A stretch of DNA of 5,557 bases, taken from Saprospiraceae bacterium (GTDB lineage: Bacteria; Bacteroidota; Bacteroidia; Chitinophagales; Saprospiraceae). Below are positions 1 through 5,503 of this stretch, piece after piece; position 1 is the stretch's first letter, and each line of letters begins with the position of its first letter. The DNA is taken from contig JAGQWW010000201.1 in the NCBI GenBank assembly GCA_020436955.1, positions 1 through 5,557 on the forward strand. Direction: 5' to 3'. A program made the translations under genes and the position numbers. The notes beneath the pieces were generated by a model. That model had not been told where the DNA came from and did not search any database. It saw only the letters and a program-made list of their open reading frames with translations.

Positions 1-51
1 GAAAAATCTGGGGAAAAATCCCGATATTTTCTGCTAAATAAAACTAAAACA

Positions 52-807
52 ATGAAAACTAAACTATTCCTTTTTGCAGTTTTGACTGCTTCCCTTTTTG
101 CATGTAGGAAAGAAAACCTCAGAAATCCGGTATTGGATTGTATTGGAGATGTAGAAAGTACATTCATTTCAACAGGCTTTTGTGATCCGGATAACATACC
201 TTACTTCCTATGTGAAGTGGAAGATTTTGGAGAGATAGTTCTGGCGGAAGAAAGTAAAACCTTTTTACCACAATACTGTGAAGATATAGGAAGTGTTCTC
301 ATTTTTGAGAATGCTACTGGAGAGGAAATAACCTATCGAATAAGTTCAAAGGATTACACTCCACTTGGAATCATCTACAATAAGTTTGAATCTTGCCCCG
401 GTGATACTACCAAATTCATAGGGGCTTGTCTTTCAACAGAGGCATTAAGTATTACGCTTGATGCGGATGACAGCTGGTCACAATTCATCATCAGGCTCAA
501 TCCACAATTGGACCGAAGTTTTGATGGCTCCTATGGAGATTTCCTTTCTATTAATAATCGGATCGATTCTACAGCCTGGGGAACCACCTTTGAGGTAATC
601 ATCAACCAAAGGAATTTGGACCGAGCTGAAACAGCAAACCAGGAATTCTATCCAAATATCCAGCTGAATGAGGAGATTTACCAGAATGTCTATTCCCATG
701 ACCTCATCCATCCTCTATGGGAGAGTTATAAATTTTACTACACAAAAAATGAAGGTCTAATTGGGTTTGAAGATTTGGATGATGTACTTTGGACCTTGAA
801 GGAATAG
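52..807 (+). CDS. Predicted lipoprotein of unknown function
   Basis: This 251-residue protein begins with a lipoprotein signal peptide: Lys at 2 and 4, a hydrophobic stretch at about 5-17, and a lipobox L15-F16-A17-C18, so Cys18 should be lipidated after signal peptidase II cleavage. The mature protein then lies in the periplasm or at the outer membrane. Six further cysteines (30, 44, 54, 76, 115, 126) all fall in the first half and could form three disulfides. The C-terminal part (about 195-251) has a Tyr-Tyr, Gly-Leu-Ile-Gly-Phe and Trp-Thr-Leu pattern like the end of many uncharacterised Bacteroidota lipoproteins; that likeness is from memory. I recognise no named domain or catalytic motif. 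The ATG is chosen because it gives a complete signal peptide and follows an A-rich leader (AAAACA). The next gene starts 15 bp downstream, which suggests an operon. Confidence 0.85.
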   Translation: MKTKLFLFAVLTASLFACRKENLRNPVLDCIGDVESTFISTGFCDPDNIPYFLCEVEDFGEIVLAEESKTFLPQYCEDIGSVLIFENATGEEITYRISSKDYTPLGIIYNKFESCPGDTTKFIGACLSTEALSITLDADDSWSQFIIRLNPQLDRSFDGSYGDFLSINNRIDSTAWGTTFEVIINQRNLDRAETANQEFYPNIQLNEEIYQNVYSHDLIHPLWESYKFYYTKNEGLIGFEDLDDVLWTLKE

Positions 808-822
808 CTTAAAATTATTACC

Positions 823-1419
823 ATGAAAGAAAAAAACGTAGCCGGCCTGCTAGCCATTTTCCTTGGCGGAATGGGAATACATAAATTTTATCTAGGGCAA
901 ACCGGAATGGGAATACTTTACTTGTTGTTCTCATGGACCGTCATCCCTTGCCTGGTTGGCATTGTTGAGGGAGTCAGGTTTTTAGCAATGTCCCGGGAAG
1001 AATTTGACTTTACATACAACTATGAGTCCATGCCCGATGAAAAAAAGGAAGTGTTTCACCAGCAAATCAAGGAACAAATAGAAGGTTCAGATTTCAAAAA
1101 AGGCTTCCAAACCAAACCTGTCCATATGCCCTGGGAACAAGTACCTACCATAGAAATGGATGATGATGCCAGGCTGGAAAATATTAAAAACAGCTATCCA
1201 AAGCACATTGCCGATAAGTTATTGAAACGGGAACCATGGATAGGCATGTCCGAAGAAATGGTACTGGATGCATTTGGCACGCCTGTTAAGCTGGATTCAG
1301 ATGCACAAGGGAATCGCCATTTTTACTATGACTATTATGAAGATGAAAATGGTGAGGGCGCATTTGCATTGGTAATGAAAGTAAGCGAAGGAAAAGTCAT
1401 CGATATCCAAAGTTTTTAG
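823..1419 (+). CDS. TM2-domain membrane protein with SmpA/OmlA-like C-terminus
   Basis: The N-terminal part (about 4-57) is a clear TM2 domain. It has a first hydrophobic helix (about 6-19), the hallmark GIHKFYLG turn at 18-25, a Gly-rich stretch, and a second helix (about 29-48) ending in the typical VGIVEGVRFL segment. The domain anchors the protein in the inner membrane. A charged linker (about 58-130) follows. The last 60 residues contain WIGMSEEMVLDAFGTP (139-154) and then aromatic strands (HFYYDYY, 166-172), the pattern of the small SmpA/OmlA (BamE-like) fold, which occurs in many envelope proteins. TM2 proteins have no single agreed function in bacteria, so none is assigned. The gene follows the lipoprotein gene after 15 bp and is probably cotranscribed with it. 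The gap of 57 bp to the mannosidase gene holds no convincing terminator. The TM2 call is strong; the C-terminal likeness is moderate. Confidence 0.9.
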   Translation: MKEKNVAGLLAIFLGGMGIHKFYLGQTGMGILYLLFSWTVIPCLVGIVEGVRFLAMSREEFDFTYNYESMPDEKKEVFHQQIKEQIEGSDFKKGFQTKPVHMPWEQVPTIEMDDDARLENIKNSYPKHIADKLLKREPWIGMSEEMVLDAFGTPVKLDSDAQGNRHFYYDYYEDENGEGAFALVMKVSEGKVIDIQSF

Positions 1420-1476
1420 GGTATCCCTTTTGGTACTTTTCAAAAAAACATACCTTCCTTCCTCAAAATCAAAACA

Positions 1477-3786
1477 ATGACAGGAAGGATTATCACACCG
1501 TTGATTTTATTAGTTTTTCTGGGTATTAATACAATAATTGGACAATCCGGGAACAGTCATAAGGACCTGGTAGATTTGGTCAACCCTCTCATGGGAACGG
1601 ACTCCAAATACAGTCTTTCCAATGGCAATACCTATCCTACCATTGCTACTCCCTGGGGTATGAATTTCTGGACACCCATGACTTCCAAAATGGGAGATGG
1701 CTGGACCTATAAATACAATGAAAACAAGATTAGGGGTATCAAGCAGACCCATCAGCCTAGTCCTTGGATCAATGATTATGCAGCTTTCTCTTTCATGGCA
1801 GTCACCGGTACCTTAAAATTTGAAGAAGAAGAGCGCCAATCCTGGTTTTCTCATAAAGCGGAGGAAGTTCATCCATATCATTATAAAGTTTACCTCGCAG
1901 ATTATGACGTTACAGCTGAGGTAAGCCCTACCGAAAGAGCGGCTCAATTTGTCTTTACTTTTCCAGCATCGGATTCTTCCTACATTCTATTGGATGCTTT
2001 TTACAAGGGTTCGATGGTGAAAATCATACCCGAAGAGCGTAAAATTATCGGCTATTGCAGGAATAATTCGGGCGGAGTACCGGAAAATTTCCACAACTAT
2101 TTTGTAGCAGAATTTGATAAGGATTTTCAATTTAAACATACCTGGAACGACAACTGGACGCTTCAAGCCAATACGCTGGAAAGCGAAGGCCAACATGTCG
2201 GGGCCATCGTTGGATTCCAAACCAAAAAAGGTGAAAAAGTAAGGGTCAAAGTTGCTTCTTCTTTTATAAGTCCTGAACAGGCACAACTGAATCTCGACAG
2301 AGAAATTGGAAACGACGCCTTCGAAGCGACCAAAGCAAAAGCAAAAACAGCCTGGGAAAATGAATTGTCCCGCATCGAAATTGAAGATGACAATCTGGAC
2401 AATCTCCGAACTTTTTACTCCTGCCTGTATCGAGTGCTTTTGTTTCCAAGGAAGTTTTATGAAATCAATAAAGCAGGTGAAGTAGTCCATTACAGCCCTT
2501 ATAATGGCAAAGTATTACCCGGGCATATGTTTACGGACAATGGCTTTTGGGACACATTCCGCGCTGTTTTCCCCTTTTTCAACCTAATGTATCCGGAACT
2601 TAACAGCCAAATCATGGAAGGATTGGCCAACACTTACAAAGAGTCAGGATGGCTACCCGAATGGGCCAGTCCGGGCCACAGAAATTGCATGATAGGCTCC
2701 AATTCAGCACCGATTATTGTAGATGCTTTTTTAAAAGGAAACGTAAAGGAAGCTGACCTGGGTGTCCTCTTTGATGCTATTTTAAAAAATGCACAAGTGG
2801 AAGAAGGAAGACCGGCCCGATCAGTCGGTAGAGAGGGATTGGCTTATTATAATTCGTTGGGCTATGTGCCTTATGATGTAGACATTAATGAAAATACGGC
2901 AAGAACCCTGGAATATGCCTATGCAGATTTCACCATTGCACAAATGGCCAAAAAATTAGGGAAACCTAAGGTGGCAGCAAGATATTACAAGCAATCCTAC
3001 AATTATAAAAACGTATTTGACTCGGAGACCAAGCTTATGCGTGGAAGAAATGAGGATGGCACTTTCCAGTCTCCTTTCAACCCTTTAAAATGGGGGGATG
3101 CCTTTACAGAAGGAAATAGCTTACATTATACCTGGTCCGTTTTTCATGATGTACAGGGGCTGATAAATCTAATGGGTGGAAAGGAAGAATTTATTACACA
3201 ATTGGATACTGTATTTGAAATGCCTCCTGATTTTGATGACTCCTACTATGGCGGCACCATTCATGAAATCCGTGAGATGCAAATCGTCAATATGGGCAAT
3301 TATGCGCACGGTAATCAACCCATCCAACACATGATTTACCTATACAACTATGCCGGAGCGGGATATAAAGCGCAGGAAAAAGTCCGACAGGTACTCAATA
3401 AATTATACGCGGCAACGCCCGACGGTTATTGTGGAGATGAAGACAATGGACAAACATCCACCTGGTATATTTTCAGCGCCCTTGGATTTTACCCGGTCAC
3501 GCCAGGAGTAGACGAGTACGTTATCGGAAGTCCCCTTTTTAAAAAGGCTACTTTACATATGAAAAACGGAAAAGACTTCACCATACAATCAGCCGATAAT
3601 GGCCCGGATAATTTTTACATCCAATCCGCTTCGTTAAACGGTCAACCCTACTCCAAAAGTTATATCAACTTTTGGGACATCCAAAATGGCGGCGTTATTG
3701 AATTTAAAATGGGAAATCAACCCAACAAAAGCTGGGCAAATGGAAAAGAGGAAGTACCGTTTTCATTAAGCAACGAAAACCATTAA
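1477..3786 (+). CDS. Exported GH92 alpha-mannosidase, probably alpha-1,2-specific
   Basis: This 769-residue protein is a full-length family 92 glycoside hydrolase, a Ca2+-dependent inverting exo-alpha-mannosidase that trims mannose from N-glycans or mannans. A signal peptide covers about 1-22, with likely cleavage before Gln23. The N-terminal beta-sandwich starts at VNPLMGT (35-41) and includes THQPSPWINDY (91-101). The helical barrel includes DNGFWDTFR (354-362), FTEGNSLHYTW (543-553), HGNQPIQHMIYLYNYAG (611-627) and GDEDNGQ (653-659). By my alignment from memory to Bacteroides thetaiotaomicron BT3990, Glu545 matches the catalytic acid E533, Asp654 and Asp656 match the base residues D642 and D644, and His596-Glu597 match H584-E585, all at a constant offset of 12. 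His-Glu plus Trp97 (probably W88) mark alpha-1,2-mannosidases. Retention of Glu545 argues against the mannose-1-phosphate type, which carries Gln there. There is no T9SS C-terminal signal and no SusC/D neighbour. The start fits the signal peptide. Confidence 0.96.
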   Translation: MTGRIITPLILLVFLGINTIIGQSGNSHKDLVDLVNPLMGTDSKYSLSNGNTYPTIATPWGMNFWTPMTSKMGDGWTYKYNENKIRGIKQTHQPSPWINDYAAFSFMAVTGTLKFEEEERQSWFSHKAEEVHPYHYKVYLADYDVTAEVSPTERAAQFVFTFPASDSSYILLDAFYKGSMVKIIPEERKIIGYCRNNSGGVPENFHNYFVAEFDKDFQFKHTWNDNWTLQANTLESEGQHVGAIVGFQTKKGEKVRVKVASSFISPEQAQLNLDREIGNDAFEATKAKAKTAWENELSRIEIEDDNLDNLRTFYSCLYRVLLFPRKFYEINKAGEVVHYSPYNGKVLPGHMFTDNGFWDTFRAVFPFFNLMYPELNSQIMEGLANTYKESGWLPEWASPGHRNCMIGSNSAPIIVDAFLKGNVKEADLGVLFDAILKNAQVEEGRPARSVGREGLAYYNSLGYVPYDVDINENTARTLEYAYADFTIAQMAKKLGKPKVAARYYKQSYNYKNVFDSETKLMRGRNEDGTFQSPFNPLKWGDAFTEGNSLHYTWSVFHDVQGLINLMGGKEEFITQLDTVFEMPPDFDDSYYGGTIHEIREMQIVNMGNYAHGNQPIQHMIYLYNYAGAGYKAQEKVRQVLNKLYAATPDGYCGDEDNGQTSTWYIFSALGFYPVTPGVDEYVIGSPLFKKATLHMKNGKDFTIQSADNGPDNFYIQSASLNGQPYSKSYINFWDIQNGGVIEFKMGNQPNKSWANGKEEVPFSLSNENH

Positions 3787-3796
3787 CCCCCCCAAA

Positions 3797-3845
3797 ATCA
3801 TACTTCATAAATCATACCTCATACTTCATACCTCATAAATCAAAC
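3797..3845. repeat. Heptamer tandem array, TCATA core
   Basis: Seven consecutive 7-bp units fill almost all of the spacer between the mannosidase stop and the next gene. Six contain TCATA at positions 2-6 of the unit (forms ATCATAC, TTCATAA, CTCATAC); the seventh is ATCAAAC. Comparing each unit with the next gives 31 identities in 42 positions. Out of phase by one base, related units (CTCATCG at 3859, ATCATAC at 3873) recur inside the first codons of the following gene, so the array may run into its 5' end. The array has no stop codon in the frame of that gene and no ATG, GTG or TTG either. Confidence 0.9.
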
Positions 3846-3851
3846 ATCCCC

Positions 3852-4430
3852 TTGTCCTCTCATCGTCATTTCATCATACAAAAACCCTTAGGGTATCTTT
3901 CTCAGTTTGTTACCAACCAGCAAATTAGAAAGCAGAAGAAATTGTTGGGTGAACTGCACGATTTCCCGGAAGGAACCATGGCCATTGGTCGGTTGGATTT
4001 AGATTCAGAAGGTCTTTTACTTTTGACTACCGATGGTAAAGAAAGCGAGCGCATTAGAAGTAAAGATGTAGAAAAGGAATATTACGCGCAGTTGGATGGC
4101 GCTATCACAAAAGAAGCCTTATCGCAACTCCAAAATGGTGTAGTGATCACCTACAGTGGAAAACCTTATCAAACCCTTCCCTGTAAAGCCAGCATTTTAA
4201 AAACGGAGCCTCCTTTTCAGCCCAGAACCAAACGAATCAGAGGTGACCACCACGGCCCTACCACCTGGATCTCTATCACCATCAGAGAAGGAAAATTCAG
4301 ACAAATCAGAAAAATGACTGCAGCAGTCGGCTACCCCACCCTACGCCTGGTCCGTATCCGCATTGGCAACATCCAAATGACCGACCACATTCCGGGGAAG
4401 GTGAAGGAGGTGGAGCGGTTGGAAGTCTGA
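3852..4430 (+). CDS. rluE: RluE-like 23S rRNA pseudouridine synthase, TTG start
   Basis: The protein (192 residues) is an RsuA/RluB/E/F-type pseudouridine synthase without an S4 domain. In Escherichia coli, RluE isomerises U2457 of 23S rRNA. Visible family motifs, in order, are HFIIQKPLGYLSQF (6-19), the catalytic loop GRLDLDSEGLLLLT (46-59) with Asp49 the expected nucleophile, KEYYAQLDG (75-83), and the C-terminal EGKFRQIRKMTAAVGYPTLRL (146-166) that closes the active site. Length and motif order fit a complete enzyme. No ATG or GTG lies in frame near the N-terminus. TTG at 3852 is the first conventional start after the upstream repeat array and leaves five residues before the first family motif, which is normal for short Bacteroidota homologues. 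No Shine-Dalgarno site is seen. The gene lies 65 bp after the mannosidase gene, with a heptamer array filling the gap. Family assignment is firm; the exact target uridine is inferred from E. coli. Confidence 0.93.
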   Translation: MSSHRHFIIQKPLGYLSQFVTNQQIRKQKKLLGELHDFPEGTMAIGRLDLDSEGLLLLTTDGKESERIRSKDVEKEYYAQLDGAITKEALSQLQNGVVITYSGKPYQTLPCKASILKTEPPFQPRTKRIRGDHHGPTTWISITIREGKFRQIRKMTAAVGYPTLRLVRIRIGNIQMTDHIPGKVKEVERLEV

Positions 4431-4434
4431 AGAA

Positions 4435-4515
4435 TTTTGATTCTTGATTTTTGATGTTTGAATTTTTATAATTTGAGCTCAAAAAATATCAAAAATCAAA
4501 AATCAAAAATCAAAA
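4435..4515. other. Imperfect hairpin made of facing heptamer arrays
   Basis: The left side carries TTTTGAT-type units (4435-4441, 4442-4448, 4449-4455, 4456-4462), and the right side carries ATCAAAA units, their reverse complement (4488-4515). Between them is a perfect 12-bp palindrome, TTTGAGCTCAAA, at 4472-4483. A transcript could fold back from the palindrome outward, with mismatches around 4463-4471 and 4484-4487 and an offset of about two bases before the heptamer arms pair. The helix would be almost all A-U. It could act as a weak transcription stop after the pseudouridine synthase gene or cover the initiation region of the hydrolase gene. Neither role is shown by the sequence. Confidence 0.65.
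4488..4515. repeat. Perfect heptamer tandem repeat ATCAAAA x4
   Basis: Four identical copies of ATCAAAA stand head to tail, ending three bases before the ATG of the hydrolase gene at 4519. The initiation region of that gene is therefore made of the repeat. A-rich leaders are normal for Bacteroidota genes, so the repeat may serve as an ordinary unstructured leader. An identical tandem repeat of 7 bp is also prone to copy-number change by slippage, which would alter leader length and pairing with the upstream TTTTGAT units. Confidence 0.95.
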
Positions 4516-4518
4516 ATA

Positions 4519-5187
4519 ATGACGCTCCTCCTCCACGGTGCCCTGGGCACATCCAAACAATTTGAAAGGCTTATTCAGCAATTGGGACCTGATGGTAGGG
4601 TCGATGCGATTAATTTTTCCGGGCATGGAGGGAAGGTTTCCAGCGGTCAATTTTCGATGGAGGTGTTTATGGAAGATTTGTTGAATTATCTGGATGAAAA
4701 CAAGGTAGACAAGGTGGATGTTTTTGGGTACAGTATGGGAGGTTATGTAGCTTTGTATACGGCCCTTCGACATCCGGACCGTATTGGAAGAATAGTAACC
4801 CTCGGTACCAAATTTGATTGGACTCCTGAATCAGCGGCTAAAGAAACCAGGATGCTAAACCCTGATAAAATTGAAGAAAAAGTCCCTGCATTTGCTGCCA
4901 AATTGCAAAAGGACCATGCGCCGCTAGATTGGAAGGTAGTCTTGCAGCAAACTTCAGCGATGATGCTTGAGCTAGGAAACGGTAATGGATTATCCTGGGA
5001 CGTTTTACCGAATATCCATCATGAGGTACATATCTGCCTGGGCGATCATGATAATATGGTTAGCCAGGAAGAATCTGAAAAAGCAGCCGGACTATTACCA
5101 AATGGTACGTTTACTTTATTGGAAGGAGTGCCGCATCCGATTGAAAAAGTAGATGTGAAAGTGTTGGTGGATATAGTGAATCGCTAA
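4519..5187 (+). CDS. Alpha/beta hydrolase of unknown substrate
   Basis: This 222-residue cytoplasmic protein has no signal peptide and shows a compact alpha/beta-hydrolase fold. HGALG (6-10) is the oxyanion-hole loop after the first visible strand, FSGHGG (33-38) is the conserved turn after the next strand, and GYSMGG (70-75) is the nucleophile elbow with Ser72. GDHDNMV (175-181) supplies Asp178, and VPHPIEK (204-210) supplies His206. The Ser-Asp-His triad is complete, so an active esterase, thioesterase or related hydrolase is expected. The short region between the elbow and Asp178 (about 97-165) is the likely cap. The fold resembles MenH-like and carboxylesterase-type enzymes, but nothing fixes the substrate. 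The protein begins only five residues before the HG motif, a little shorter than usual. The upstream frame is open to 4477 but has no other ATG, GTG or TTG, so the ATG at 4519 is the best start. An ATCAAAA array directly precedes it. Confidence 0.92.
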   Translation: MTLLLHGALGTSKQFERLIQQLGPDGRVDAINFSGHGGKVSSGQFSMEVFMEDLLNYLDENKVDKVDVFGYSMGGYVALYTALRHPDRIGRIVTLGTKFDWTPESAAKETRMLNPDKIEEKVPAFAAKLQKDHAPLDWKVVLQQTSAMMLELGNGNGLSWDVLPNIHHEVHICLGDHDNMVSQEESEKAAGLLPNGTFTLLEGVPHPIEKVDVKVLVDIVNR

Positions 5188-5220
5188 GGTGGGCAAAGGT
5201 CGGTGAGGGCTCCAAGAGGT

Positions 5221-5255
5221 TAAGATTTATGGATTTAGATTTTAGGTTTTAGATT
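5221..5255. repeat. Heptamer tandem array, TTAGATT type
   Basis: Five 7-bp units lie in phase. The last three are TTAGATT, TTAGGTT and TTAGATT; the first two (TAAGATT, TATGGAT) are more diverged. Neighbouring units agree at 19 of 28 positions. A run of five G ends the array. Confidence 0.75.
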
Positions 5256-5291
5256 TGGGGGTGATTGTCCATTAATCTTTAATAATTATTG

Positions 5292-5336
5292 ATTCTTAGA
5301 TCATGTATTCTTAACTCATGTATTCTTAACTCATGT
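5292..5336. repeat. 15-bp tandem repeat, three copies
   Basis: Three head-to-tail copies of a 15-bp unit, ATTCTTAACTCATGT. The second and third are identical, and the first differs at two positions (GA for AC after ATTCTTA). The unit could be read as a 7-mer plus an 8-mer. The same unit returns about 170 bp downstream at 5465-5494. Confidence 0.95.
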
Positions 5337-5345
5337 AATCGGTCA

Positions 5346-5369
5346 CCCCCATTCCCCCCTCAATGGGGG
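5346..5369. other. Inverted repeat, 8-bp perfect arms
   Basis: CCCCCATT at 5346-5353 is the exact reverse complement of AATGGGGG at 5362-5369, with an 8-nt C-rich loop between them. The hairpin would be stable. Neither side has a T tract, so it is not a standard intrinsic terminator. It lies 158 bp after the hydrolase stop and separates the 15-bp repeats from the next heptamer array. Confidence 0.7.
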
Positions 5370-5467
5370 CTATTAGCTCTTGGCAATTAGCTGTTGGCCT
5401 TTAGCTATTCGTAAATCGTCACTCGTACTTCGTAAATATCCTTCATCCTCCATCCTTCATCTTCATT
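5370..5467. repeat. Long degenerate heptamer array with changing unit
   Basis: Fourteen units of 7 bp follow one another without loss of phase while the unit drifts in blocks. The first block is like CTATTAG/CTGTTGG, the next ends in TCG (for example TCACTCG), and the last is like CCTTCAT. Over the thirteen units from 5370 to 5460, neighbouring units agree at 51 of 84 positions, well above the quarter to third expected by chance. In the first block, units two apart match better (5-6 of 7) than neighbours (4-5 of 7), which gives a 14-bp higher order. A related TTCGTAAAT string occurs twice, 21 bp (three units) apart. Confidence 0.85.
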
Positions 5468-5502
5468 CTTAATTCATGTATTCTTAACTCATGTACTCTT
5501 AA
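5465..5502. repeat. 15-bp repeat, second cluster
   Basis: Two copies of the same 15-bp unit as at 5292-5336 (5465-5479 with one change, 5480-5494 exact), followed by a partial copy ending near 5502. A 22-bp stretch at 5474-5495 is identical to 5301-5322 and 5316-5337. The first copy overlaps the end of the preceding heptamer array, so the two patterns grade into each other. Confidence 0.9.
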
Positions 5503-5503
5503 T

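Noticed and set aside
11..22. Small hairpin GGGA-AAAA-TCCC in the leader of the first gene, with a GAAAAATC direct repeat at 1-8 and 13-20.
   Set aside because: The stem is only 4 bp and no T tract follows directly. It may be the tail of an upstream terminator, but the window edge prevents a judgement.
1418..1431. Possible mini-terminator AGGG-TAT-CCCT followed by four T after the TM2 gene.
   Set aside because: A 4-bp stem with a 3-nt loop and a short T run is too weak, and it overlaps the stop codon.
1434..1441. TACTTTTC, similar to the Bacteroidota -7 promoter element TAnnTTTG, upstream of the mannosidase gene.
   Set aside because: The final G is missing and no TTG lies at a proper -33 distance. 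A promoter here is possible but not supported.
1987..2490. Long open frame on the - strand inside the mannosidase gene.
   Set aside because: It is antisense to a clearly conserved GH92 coding region, and its translation shows no domain; it is a shadow frame.
3797..3845. CRISPR-like array before the RluE gene.
   Set aside because: Units are 7 bp with no spacers between them, so it is a tandem microrepeat and not a CRISPR array.
4538..4550. Inverted repeat GTGCCC-T-GGGCAC just inside the hydrolase gene.
   Set aside because: It encodes the conserved oxyanion-hole segment (His-Gly-Ala-Leu-Gly), so coding constraint and chance explain it.
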